From JBGYPP01 sp041838515 (GTDB taxonomy: Bacteria; Bacillota; Clostridia; Lachnospirales; Lachnospiraceae): a stretch of DNA of 20,726 bases. The translations under genes were made by a program, and so were the position numbers. Location of the stretch: contig JBGYPP010000095.1 in assembly GCA_041838515.1 (NCBI GenBank), positions 1-20,726 on the forward strand. The letters are read 5' to 3'. Below are positions 14,278-20,726 of this stretch, piece after piece; position 1 is the stretch's first letter, and each line of letters begins with the position of its first letter. The notes under the pieces were generated by a model. The model worked only from the letters and a program-made list of their open reading frames with translations, did not search any database and was not told the origin of the DNA.

Positions 14278-14991
14278 ATGGGTCAGGAGGGCTTGCAAGC
14301 GTCCATGGATGCGTTTTTGCCTTTGCGGGATGTGGTTTTCAATACGCTGCGGCAGGGCATATTAACGGGGGAGCTGGTGCCGGGGGAGCGTTTGATGGAG
14401 ATACATCTGGCCAAGAGGCTGGGTGTCAGCCGCACGCCCATAAGGGAGGCCATACGCAAGTTGGAGTTGGAGGGCTTGGTCATTATGGTGCCCAGAAAGG
14501 GCGCCTGCGTGGCCCAGATTAGCCAAAAGAGCATGAAGGATGTGCTGGAAGTGCGCAAGGCGCTGGATGTGCTGGCCATGGAGCTGGCCTGTGAGCGCAT
14601 ATGTCCGGAGGAACTGGAACAGCTGAACCTGGCCTGTGAGGCCTTTGCGCTGGCGGTAAAGGGCGGGGATTTAAAAAAAATCGCCCAAAAGGATGTGGAA
14701 CTGCATGAGATTATTTTCCGTGCCACGGGCAACAGCCGTCTGCTGCATTTGATCCACTCTCTATCTGAACAGATGTACCGCTACAGATTTGAATATATCA
14801 AAAATACCTCCCAACACCGGCTGCTGGTGGAGGAGCATAGGGTGATATATGAGAGTCTGGTAGGCCGGCAGAAGGACAAGGCTATGGAGGCGGCTGCCCT
14901 GCATATAGACAACCAGGCCAAGGCCATAGTGGAGCAGATAGAGAGGGAGGCCATGAGTAAGGGGGAGAGGGCCCAGGGGGAGAAATTCTAG
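14278..14991 (+). CDS. GntR family transcriptional regulator, FadR/FCD type
   Basis: 237 residues from ATG 14278, with AAGGGGGG (14267-14274) upstream; the frame is open to 14242 inside ispE but that start lacks support. The N-terminal winged helix-turn-helix (about 15-80) has LAKRLGVSRTPIREAIRKLE and a GLVIMVPRKGACV wing. The C-terminal FCD domain (about 90-225) is helical and shows the typical ligand/metal set: DVELHEIIF..TGN, EEHRVIYESL and AALHIDNQ. FCD regulators respond to small carboxylic acids or related metabolites; the ligand here is unknown. It sits in the ispE operon, and the palindrome at 13368-13382 is its most likely target, giving autoregulation. Confidence 0.93.
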   Translation: MGQEGLQASMDAFLPLRDVVFNTLRQGILTGELVPGERLMEIHLAKRLGVSRTPIREAIRKLELEGLVIMVPRKGACVAQISQKSMKDVLEVRKALDVLAMELACERICPEELEQLNLACEAFALAVKGGDLKKIAQKDVELHEIIFRATGNSRLLHLIHSLSEQMYRYRFEYIKNTSQHRLLVEEHRVIYESLVGRQKDKAMEAAALHIDNQAKAIVEQIEREAMSKGERAQGEKF

Positions 14992-15193
14992 GGGTGCAGC
15001 GCATGGATTCCCATTTCTGGCTAGGCAGTCTGAAGAGGAGGGTTTTCAGTGGGAAAATCCCGGGAGGCAGGCCGGAATCAGGGCAAGATGCAGTATGGCA
15101 GCTCCAAGCGCTTTTTGGGGGAGCAGTCCGGATAGCGGTGGTATGCAGTACACCAGTGCAAATTTTCGCAAAATAATCTAGGCAGGGGGCGCT
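14992..15193. other. Intergenic stretch between gntR and murI
   Basis: 202 nt. An open frame from GTG 14994 to 15176 (60 codons) exists, but it has no good ribosome binding site and no recognisable protein character, so I do not call it. A poor -10-like AATAAT at 15172 has no matching -35. Nothing else convincing is seen. Confidence 0.4.
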
Positions 15194-16036
15194 ATGGCGC
15201 AAGAGCATATGCATGCCGCAAGGCAGATGGGAGGCCCAGAGGCGCCCATAGGAATTTTTGACTCCGGCGTGGGCGGATTGACAGTTGTAAAAGAGATGCT
15301 GGCCCAATTGCCGGGTGAGGATTTGGTCTATTTTGGCGATACGGCCAGAGTGCCCTATGGCAACAAATCTGGAGAAACCGTGCTGGCGTATTCCCGGCAG
15401 ATTGTGGATTTTTTGACGGACCGGGGAGTCAAGGCGGTGGTCATTGCCTGCAACACGGCCTCTGCGCATGCGCTGGAGGCCTTACAGAGGGAGAGGGATC
15501 TGCCCATTATGGGTGTGATCAGCCCTGGGGTTGCGGAGGCCATAGACCGCAGCCCGGGGGGCCGTATAGGCGTTATAGGCACAGAGGGGACCATAGGCAG
15601 CGGAATGTATGAGAGGCAGCTGCGTTCGGTCAATCCCAAGGTGCAGGTCTTTGGCAAGGCCTGCCCCTTGTTTTGTCCCTTGATAGAAGAGGGCATGGGG
15701 GAGGACGGGCTGACCAGGGAGATGGCGAGGCGTTATCTGGAGCCCTTGCAGAGGGAGGGCATAGACAGCCTGATCCTGGGCTGTACCCACTATCCTCTGA
15801 TACAGCCTCTTCTGGAGGAACTGCTGGGGCCGGAGGTGGTACTGGTCAATCCCGCCGCGCGTGTGGCCAGGGAGCTGAAATCCATGTTGGCGGACAGACA
15901 GCTGCTATCTTCCAGGCAGAGGGGCGGAGTATGTTATTTTTATGTCAGTGATGGCAGCGGACGCTTTGACCGATTTGCCCAGGAATGGCTGGGCAGGCCC
16001 GTAGCCTCCAGGCTGCGGGAATGGGGCGGCCTGTGA
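15194..16036 (+). CDS. murI: Glutamate racemase
   Basis: 280 residues from ATG 15194, with CAGGGGGC shortly upstream; the first 16 residues precede the conserved core. It makes D-glutamate for peptidoglycan. The phosphate-independent racemase motifs are present: PIGIFDSGVGGLTV, FGDTARVPYG, first catalytic Cys86 (VIACNTASA), and second catalytic Cys197 (LGCTHYPL). Its stop overlaps the following start (TGATG), so the next gene is probably translated by coupling. Confidence 0.96.
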   Translation: MAQEHMHAARQMGGPEAPIGIFDSGVGGLTVVKEMLAQLPGEDLVYFGDTARVPYGNKSGETVLAYSRQIVDFLTDRGVKAVVIACNTASAHALEALQRERDLPIMGVISPGVAEAIDRSPGGRIGVIGTEGTIGSGMYERQLRSVNPKVQVFGKACPLFCPLIEEGMGEDGLTREMARRYLEPLQREGIDSLILGCTHYPLIQPLLEELLGPEVVLVNPAARVARELKSMLADRQLLSSRQRGGVCYFYVSDGSGRFDRFAQEWLGRPVASRLREWGGL

Positions 16037-16476
16037 TGGGGGGGCGGGGAGAGGCTGTGGAGCTGTGCCTTCGCAGCCGTCAGTGGGAGGATGCGGAGTC
16101 GGAACAGACAGCGGCGGATGAGGAGATGGTCTGTCATTACGCCGCCAGGCTATGGTTGTGTGAGGATGGAGGCCGCCTGGTGTACCGGGAGGGGAATAGG
16201 CCGGTCCGCATACTGTGGTCAGACAGCCGCTTTGTCCTGGAGCGGGAGGGGGAGGAGGCCCTGGTGTTGGAGCCGGGTATGCGCCGTCCCTGGCGGGTGC
16301 AGACGGCCTATGGAGCGCTGGCGTTGGAATGTGAGTGTCGGTCTATGGCTGGGGCTGCTCATGGATTGACTGTGGAATATGGGCTGTGGGCGGAGGAATT
16401 GATACATATTTGTCAATTAAGATTTTCCTGGAAATCCCGACCCGGAAAGGAGGCAAAGGGTGAGAGCAGAGCATAG
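16036..16476 (+). CDS. DUF1934 domain protein (YwiB-like small beta-barrel)
   Basis: 146 residues if started at ATG 16036, which overlaps the murI stop; an in-frame ATG at 16021 is possible. DUF1934 pattern features are a beta-rich fold with ARLWLCEDGGRLVYRE (tolerant ligand-binding barrel), LVLEPGMRRPWRVQTAYGALALECEC, and a C-terminal GLTVEYGLW followed by HICQLRFSWK. The family is small, cytoplasmic and of unknown function, with a lipocalin-like barrel, and often lies near cell-wall or argS genes in Bacillota. The charged tail (KSRPGKEAKGESRA) overlaps the next small ORF by 17 nt. Similarity is moderate rather than striking. Confidence 0.72.
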   Translation: MGGRGEAVELCLRSRQWEDAESEQTAADEEMVCHYAARLWLCEDGGRLVYREGNRPVRILWSDSRFVLEREGEEALVLEPGMRRPWRVQTAYGALALECECRSMAGAAHGLTVEYGLWAEELIHICQLRFSWKSRPGKEAKGESRA

Positions 16477-16570
16477 GGATGTCGCGCCCTGGGTACAGTT
16501 GGCCCTGGCACTGATTTTCGTGGGCTTTCTGCTGAGGGAGCAGTGGAGAGGGGGCAGGCGCAGGCGATGA
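16460..16570 (+). CDS. Small single-pass membrane protein, 36 residues, unrecognised
   Basis: A short frame from GTG 16460 to TGA 16570. It has a perfect AAAGGAGG (16446-16453) 6 nt before the start, the best ribosome binding site nearby. It encodes MRAEHRDV, then a hydrophobic span APWVQLALALIFVGFLL that fits one membrane helix, then REQWRGG and a run of four Arg; the arginine tail predicts an inside-facing C-terminus. It overlaps the DUF1934 gene by 17 nt, and its stop overlaps the yaaA start as ATGA. It may be a real microprotein or a coupling peptide that delivers ribosomes to yaaA, which lacks a well-spaced site of its own. Family unknown. Confidence 0.6.
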   Translation: MRAEHRDVAPWVQLALALIFVGFLLREQWRGGRRRR

Positions 16571-17331
16571 TGGGCATCATCCTCTCTCCGGCCAAAACCA
16601 TGCGGCAGGAGGATATACTGGAGGCCCAGACCCGCCCCATATATGGGGAACGGGCCGGCAGGATCGCCCGGGATATGCTGGCGCTGGGTTATGGGGAGTG
16701 CAAACGCATTTGGAAATGTAATGAGCATTTGGCCGGTCGGGCCTATGGTTACTTGGAGGCCTTTGCGCCGGAGAAAGGCCAGATTCCGGCCATCTTTGCT
16801 TATGAGGGCCTGCAATACCAGCACCTGGCGCCCAGGGCCTTGGAGGCAGGGGATCTGGCATATTTGCAGGAGCATCTGCGGATAGTATCCGGCATGTATG
16901 GCCTGTTGAGGCCCTTTGACGGCGTGATGCCATATAGGCTGGAGATGCAGGCCAGGTTATACCCGGATGGGGATATGGGACAGGTCTGGCAGGAGGCCAT
17001 AGGCCGGGCTATGGGAGAATTTGATATGGTTTTGGATTTGGCCTCCAAGGAGTACAGCGAGCCTCTCTACCGCTACCGGCGGTCATCGGCGTGGGGGGCG
17101 GACATCGTGCGATGCGTATTTGGGGAGGAGGCTGGGGGAAAAATCCGTACTAAGGCCACCTTGGCCAAGATGGCCAGGGGGCAGATGGCCAGATATCTGG
17201 CCGTGGAACGTATAGTGGATGTGGAGGGGGTCAAGGGATTTTCCTCCGGGGGATGGGCCTATGCCCCGGAATACTCTCTGGACAATCAGTTCGTTTTTTT
17301 GCAAAGGAGGAAGTATGGCGATTTTGGCTGA
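16567..17331 (+). CDS. yaaA: YaaA family protein (DUF328), peroxide stress
   Basis: 254 residues from ATG 16567 (a second ATG follows at 16570). The family signature is visible: IILSPAKTM at the N-terminus, AIFAYEGLQYQHL, HLRIVSGMYGLLRPFDGVMPYRLEM, LDLASKEYSE, and a C-terminal KGFSSGGWAYAPE. YaaA in Escherichia coli lowers free iron and protects DNA during peroxide stress and binds DNA; the same role is inferred here. Start choice rests on the family N-terminus, and the upstream GGAGAGGGGG is about 12 nt away, so translation probably depends on coupling with the small ORF. It overlaps the bcp gene by 17 nt, which makes a peroxide-defence pair. Confidence 0.93.
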   Translation: MMGIILSPAKTMRQEDILEAQTRPIYGERAGRIARDMLALGYGECKRIWKCNEHLAGRAYGYLEAFAPEKGQIPAIFAYEGLQYQHLAPRALEAGDLAYLQEHLRIVSGMYGLLRPFDGVMPYRLEMQARLYPDGDMGQVWQEAIGRAMGEFDMVLDLASKEYSEPLYRYRRSSAWGADIVRCVFGEEAGGKIRTKATLAKMARGQMARYLAVERIVDVEGVKGFSSGGWAYAPEYSLDNQFVFLQRRKYGDFG

Positions 17332-17791
17332 GGGGCAAAAGGCCCCATTGTTTTCCCTGCCGGATAAGGATGGGCGTATGTGGAATTTGGCGGATTGCTT
17401 GGGGCGCAAGGTGATACTGTATTTTTATCCCAAGGACAATACACCGGGCTGCACCAAGCAGGCCTGCGCCTTTGGGGAATTGGACAGGCGTTGGGAGGAG
17501 GAGATGGGGGAGAAGAGGCCTGTCATTGTGGGCATAAGTAAGGACGGCTCCAAGAGCCATCAAAATTTTGCGGCCAAATATGACCTGCCCTTTGTCCTCC
17601 TCTCCGATACAGATGCCCAGGTGATGCAGCTGTACGGCGTGTGGCAGGAGAAGAAGAATTACGGAAAAACCTATATGGGGGCGGTGCGCAGCACCTTTGT
17701 CATTGATGAGCAGGGCGTGATCCAAAAGGCCATGGAAAAGGTGCCGGCGGCGACCAATGCCCAGGATGTGGCAGCATTTTTGGAGGCCTAA
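17315..17791 (+). CDS. bcp: Thioredoxin-dependent thiol peroxidase, Bcp/PrxQ type
   Basis: 158 residues from ATG 17315, with AAAGGAGG (17303-17310) 4 nt upstream, starting inside the 3' end of yaaA. It reduces hydrogen and organic peroxides using thioredoxin. The fold markers are EGQKAPLFSLPDKDG, FYPKDNTPGCTKQAC with peroxidatic Cys46 and the resolving Cys51 five residues later (the alpha-type Bcp arrangement), GISKDGSKSHQNFAAKY and VRSTFVID with the conserved Arg. The stop TAA is immediately followed by the guaA region. Confidence 0.96.
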   Translation: MAILAEGQKAPLFSLPDKDGRMWNLADCLGRKVILYFYPKDNTPGCTKQACAFGELDRRWEEEMGEKRPVIVGISKDGSKSHQNFAAKYDLPFVLLSDTDAQVMQLYGVWQEKKNYGKTYMGAVRSTFVIDEQGVIQKAMEKVPAATNAQDVAAFLEA

Positions 17792-17803
17792 ATGGAGGCG
17801 GGC

Positions 17804-19345
17804 ATGGCTAGGGAAATGATACTGATCTTGGATTTTGGCGGCCAATACAATCAATTGATCGCCAGGCGGGTGCGGGAGTGCCGGGTTTATTGCGAGGTGC
17901 ATCCCCATACTCTGGATATAAAGCGCATACGGGAAATGCAGCCGGCCGGCATCATATTCACCGGCGGCCCCAATTCCGTCTATGGTGAGGGCGCGCCCAG
18001 CGTGGATGTAGGCATTTTTGACCTGGGGCTGCCGGTGCTGGGTATATGCTACGGCTCCCAGTTGATGGCCCATTTGCTGGGAGGGCGGGTGGAGAGCGCC
18101 CCCGTGGGGGAATATGGCAAGGCCATGATGCGCATAGATCAGGCTGGGGAGATATTCCGGGGTGTGGAAAGCCTGACCCAGGTGTGGATGAGCCATATGG
18201 ACTCCATACAGCAGCTGCCTCCGGGCTTTGCCCTGCTGGGCCATACGGTGGACTGCCCTGTGGCGGCCATGGCGGATGAGGCCAGACGGCTGTATGCTCT
18301 GCAATTTCACCCGGAGGTGGGACATAGCCTGGAGGGGGAGAGGATGTTGAAAAACTTCGTCCTAGGCATATGTGGCTGTCGAGGGGATTGGCAGATGCAG
18401 TCCTTTGTGGAGCAGAGCATAGAGGAAATCCGCGCCAGGGTGGGCGGCGGCAGGGTGCTGCTGGCCCTCTCCGGCGGCGCGGACTCCTCGGTGGCGGCAG
18501 TGCTCCTGTCCAAGGCCGTGGGCCGGCAGCTGACCTGTGTCTTTGTGGACCATGGGCTGCTGCGCAAGGACGAGGGAGATCAGGTGGAGGCGGTTTTTGG
18601 GCCGGAGGGCGCTTATGATCTGCAATTCCTGCGGGTCAATGCCGCCGAGCGTTTTTATTCCAAGCTGGCAGGGGTTACTGATCCCGAGAGCAAGCGAAAG
18701 ATCATAGGCGAGGAGTTCATCCATGTCTTTGAGGAGGAGGCCAAAAAGATAGGCGCCGTGGATTTTCTGGCCCAGGGTACCATATATCCGGATGTCATTG
18801 AGAGCGGCCTGGGCCATTCGGCGGTGATCAAATCCCATCACAATGTGGGAGGATTGCCGGACTGCGTGGATTTTCGGGAAATCATAGAGCCTCTGCGCCT
18901 GCTTTTTAAGGATGAGGTGCGTCAAGCCGGACTGGAGCTAGGCCTGCCAGCCTCCCTGGTCTACCGCCAGCCCTTTCCCGGGCCGGGCCTGGGCGTGCGC
19001 ATTGTGGGGGATATCACCCGGGAGAAGGTGCGTATGGTCCAAGAGGCGGATGCCATTTATAGAGAGGAACTGGAAAAGGCGGGATTGCAGGCGGAACTGG
19101 GCCAGTATTTCGCCGCCTTGACTAATATGCGTTCCGTGGGCGTGATGGGGGATGAGAGAACCTATGATTATGCTGTTGCCCTGCGGGCGGTTACCACCCG
19201 GGATTTTATGACAGCGGAGGCCGCACGGCTGCCCTGGGAGGTGCTGGAAAAGTGCATGAATAGAATCATCAATGAGGTGGCGGGGGTGAATAGGGTGCTG
19301 TATGATTGCACGAGCAAGCCGCCGGGGACGATTGAGCTGGAGTAA
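17804..19345 (+). CDS. guaA: GMP synthase (glutamine-hydrolysing)
   Basis: 513 residues from ATG 17804, preceded by TGGAGG with a 5-nt gap; an in-frame ATG at 17792, also with GGAGG upstream, would add four residues. It converts XMP to GMP. The N-terminal class I glutamine amidotransferase domain has DFGGQYNQLIARRVRE, nucleophile Cys82 (GICYGSQLM) and the His169/Glu171 pair (FHPEV). The ATP-pyrophosphatase domain has the SGGADS loop at 223-228 (LALSGGADSSVAAV), and the C-terminal dimerisation domain has RQPFPGPGLGVRI and ends KPPGTIELE. The 3' end of guaA is a known insertion site for genomic islands, and an AT-rich element lies directly after it. Confidence 0.98.
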   Translation: MAREMILILDFGGQYNQLIARRVRECRVYCEVHPHTLDIKRIREMQPAGIIFTGGPNSVYGEGAPSVDVGIFDLGLPVLGICYGSQLMAHLLGGRVESAPVGEYGKAMMRIDQAGEIFRGVESLTQVWMSHMDSIQQLPPGFALLGHTVDCPVAAMADEARRLYALQFHPEVGHSLEGERMLKNFVLGICGCRGDWQMQSFVEQSIEEIRARVGGGRVLLALSGGADSSVAAVLLSKAVGRQLTCVFVDHGLLRKDEGDQVEAVFGPEGAYDLQFLRVNAAERFYSKLAGVTDPESKRKIIGEEFIHVFEEEAKKIGAVDFLAQGTIYPDVIESGLGHSAVIKSHHNVGGLPDCVDFREIIEPLRLLFKDEVRQAGLELGLPASLVYRQPFPGPGLGVRIVGDITREKVRMVQEADAIYREELEKAGLQAELGQYFAALTNMRSVGVMGDERTYDYAVALRAVTTRDFMTAEAARLPWEVLEKCMNRIINEVAGVNRVLYDCTSKPPGTIELE

Positions 19346-19352
19346 ATAAAAT

Positions 19353-19394
19353 AACGCCACAAATCCAGTGTTTATGCGGGTTTGCGGCGTTTTT
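19353..19394 (+). terminator. Rho-independent terminator after guaA
   Basis: A stem AACGCC-a-CAAAtcC / GgGTTTG-c-GGCGTT with an 11-nt loop, closed by TTTTT. It begins 7 nt after the guaA stop and marks the end of the GC-rich operon. Confidence 0.85.
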
Positions 19395-19407
19395 CTATGT
19401 GCTTTGG

Positions 19408-19426
19408 GTACAAAATGAGTACAAAT
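19408..19426. repeat. Short tandem-like repeat after the guaA terminator
   Basis: GTACAAAA at 19408-19415 and GTACAAAT at 19419-19426, 11 nt apart. It may be part of an attachment or integrase-binding site, but the call is weak. Confidence 0.3.
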
Positions 19427-19427
19427 T

Positions 19428-19871
19428 TTATTTGTCAATGCTATCGGATAACAAAGTCTGATTGGATGTAATAGATTGCTTTGTTTCTTCTAAGATAACC
19501 TGAGAATGTATTTCCAAGGAGGCTTTATCACTGTCGGATATATTATTGCTATGTCGTGTAATAAAAGATTTGCCATTTTCATTTATTTGACAATCGGAAA
19601 TCCAGCGTGCCAATAGTTTGTTGACAGTTTCATTTTCAAAATGAATAGAAATAGTTTTTGTATCTATATCACCGCTTTTTAATCTGGAAAATGAATATGA
19701 GGCTCCAAGTTTATTTTCTAATAACAGTAATAAAGAAGCGGCTTCTCCAGCAGTAGTAATATCTAATGTTGCTAGTGGAATATCAAAAAATATATTTTCT
19801 CCAACATCCAAAGCCTGTGCAATCTTTTTTATTTGCGCAGGCTTTGGATTTCTTATCCCCAATTCATACCG
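19428..19871 (-). pseudogene. XRE-family HTH regulator, N-terminus missing
   Basis: The frame on the - strand ends at TAA (19428-19430) and can be followed back to RYELGIRNPKPAQIKKIAQALDV, the second half of an XRE/Cro-type helix-turn-helix (about residues 30-50 of a normal protein). Just upstream it leaves homology and hits an in-frame stop (TAG, - strand) within four codons. The first 30 or so residues with the recognition helix are missing, so the remainder (an ATG/ATA-region start would give about 144 residues) cannot be a normal DNA-binding protein. The C-terminal part, with LLLLENKLGASYSFSRLKSGDID and IHFENETVNKLLARWISD, resembles the tails of regulators on Firmicutes mobile elements. 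Its loss coincides exactly with the beginning of the ATPase fragment on the other strand. Confidence 0.75.
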
Positions 19872-20726
19872 TTTGGCAAGCTAACAATCGTTCAAGGTGA
19901 CCCTGGTGAGGGAAAAACAACTTTTTCGCTTTGGCTGGCTTCTATGCTTACGCAGGGGAAGGGATTTGATGAAGCAGGGAACAATATACAAACCGAGCCT
20001 GTTAATGTTATATACCAAACGGCAGAGGACGGGTTAGCCGATACAGTGAAACCGAGATTAGTCGCAGCAGGTGCGGACTGTTCCAAAGTAAAGGTTATTG
20101 ATGATACCGAAAAATCCCTTTATATGGACGATGAGCGTTTGGAGGAAGCATTGAGAGAAACGAAAGCAAAGTTACTCATTCTTGACCCATTGCAGGCGTA
20201 CTTAGGTGATAGAGTGGATATGAACCGTGCGAATGAAGCAAGAGAAATGACAAAGAAATTAGGGGCTATGGCGGAGCGTACAGGCTGTGCAGTTATCTTG
20301 ATTGGTCATATGAATAAAGGTAGTGGGGCAAAGGCGGCATACCGCGGTATCGGCTCGATTGATTTCTTTGCAATAGCACGAAGTGTATTGTTGGTGGCAA
20401 AAGTACCTGATGATTGTTCAGTTCGTGCGGTGGCACAGATTAAATGCAATCTCGCGGCTGAGGGCAGTACAATGGCTTTTCAGTTAGATGAAAATGGTTT
20501 TACTTGGCTTGGAGAATATGATATTTCAGCAGATGAACTTCTTTCAGGGTTTGCATACGGAGATAAGCATAAGGTGGCAGAAGAATTTTTGAAAAAGATA
20601 CTTAGCAATGGCAAAAAAGTTTCAGTGTCCTCTATTTTTGCACAGGCTAAAGCAATAGGAGTATCAAAAAGAACCATTGAGAGTGTAAAGCGTGAATTGG
20701 GCGTAAAATCTATAAAAGACGGTGCA
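19866..20726 (+). pseudogene. AAA_25 (RepA-like) ATPase, 5'-truncated at the junction and open at the window edge
   Basis: No proper start codon is present: the frame continues upstream without stops but into sequence antisense to the regulator. Homology begins at IPFGKLTIVQGDPGEGKTTF, the usual opening of the AAA_25 ATPase domain with its Walker A (GDPGEGKTT, 19896-19922). Walker B is LLILDPLQAYLGD (about 20172-20210), followed by LIGHMNKGSGAKAAYRGIGSID, a sensor-type motif of this family. The C-terminal part (VAEEFLKKILSNG...GVSKRTIESVKRELG) looks like a winged-helix DNA-binding domain. These proteins serve in replication or maintenance of plasmids, phages and integrative elements. About 30-40 N-terminal residues are missing. 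The gene runs beyond the right edge, so its C-terminus is not seen. Confidence 0.8.

Larger units (their letters stand above)
19395..20726. mobile_element. Fragment of an integrated mobile element adjacent to guaA (runs off the right edge)
   Basis: The composition turns AT-rich straight after the guaA terminator. It contains two gene fragments typical of integrative elements of Clostridia: an XRE regulator and an AAA_25/RepA-like ATPase. No integrase or second attachment site is seen in the window, so the boundary is inferred. Confidence 0.45.

Noticed and set aside
14994..15176. 60-codon frame between gntR and murI
   Set aside because: GTG start without a supporting ribosome binding site, no recognisable domain or signal, and not in a convincing coding composition.
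1..20726. CRISPR arrays, tRNA or rRNA genes
   Set aside because: No regularly spaced repeats and no tRNA or rRNA sequence were noticed on reading; a dedicated search was not possible.

Overview
The window reads as a chromosomal segment of a GC-rich member of the Bacillota, probably class Clostridia. The evidence is strong Gram-positive-style ribosome binding sites (AGGAGG type), a PyrK/PyrD class 1B pair, a trigger-factor-like lipoprotein, and an ispE-gntR-murI-DUF1934 gene order. The organism cannot be placed more finely. A distinctive trait of the core genes is heavy use of the isoleucine codon ATA despite the GC-rich background.

Region A (1-6044, visibly lower GC) is the 3' part of a type I restriction-modification operon. 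It holds the C-terminal part of an HsdS specificity subunit, a three-gene cassette, a single-TRD 'half' HsdS, and a full-length HsdR. hsdM is not visible and would be expected to the left. The cassette is a DUF3990 protein (ADP-ribosyltransferase-like), an unrecognised 128-residue protein, and a NADAR protein (ADP-ribose/N-glycosyl-bond hydrolase family). The cassette genes abut or overlap (16-nt gap, ATGA, TAATG) and sit between hsdS and hsdR, the position PrrC occupies in some type I loci. The pairing of an ADP-ribosyltransferase-like enzyme with an ADP-ribose-removing enzyme suggests a toxin-antitoxin or guard module tied to restriction. This is the most interesting part of the window. A 26-32 nt sequence from the HsdS conserved region is present three times in direct orientation and could mediate recombination or loss of the cassette.

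Region B (about 6045-19345, GC-rich) is core chromosome, all on the + strand. It starts with a trigger-factor-like peptidyl-prolyl isomerase lipoprotein, asnS, and a secreted coiled-coil NlpC/P60 hydrolase that ends in a good terminator. A pyrimidine operon pyrC-pyrK-pyrD follows. A near-perfect sigma-A promoter with a 15-bp palindrome next to it then drives ispE and a GntR/FCD regulator, followed by murI, a DUF1934 protein, a 36-codon membrane ORF not previously obvious, yaaA, a Bcp peroxiredoxin and guaA. Several of these genes overlap (murI/DUF1934/small ORF/yaaA/bcp), so they are probably co-transcribed and translationally coupled. The operon ends at a strong terminator after guaA.

Region C (19395-20726, AT-rich) looks like part of an integrated element next to the 3' end of guaA, a known island insertion hotspot. 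It contains the C-terminal part of an XRE-family regulator on the - strand and the 5'-truncated part of an AAA_25 (RepA-like) ATPase on the + strand. They meet head to head at about 19866-19871, where both lose their N-termini. That is either a deletion scar or an assembly join.
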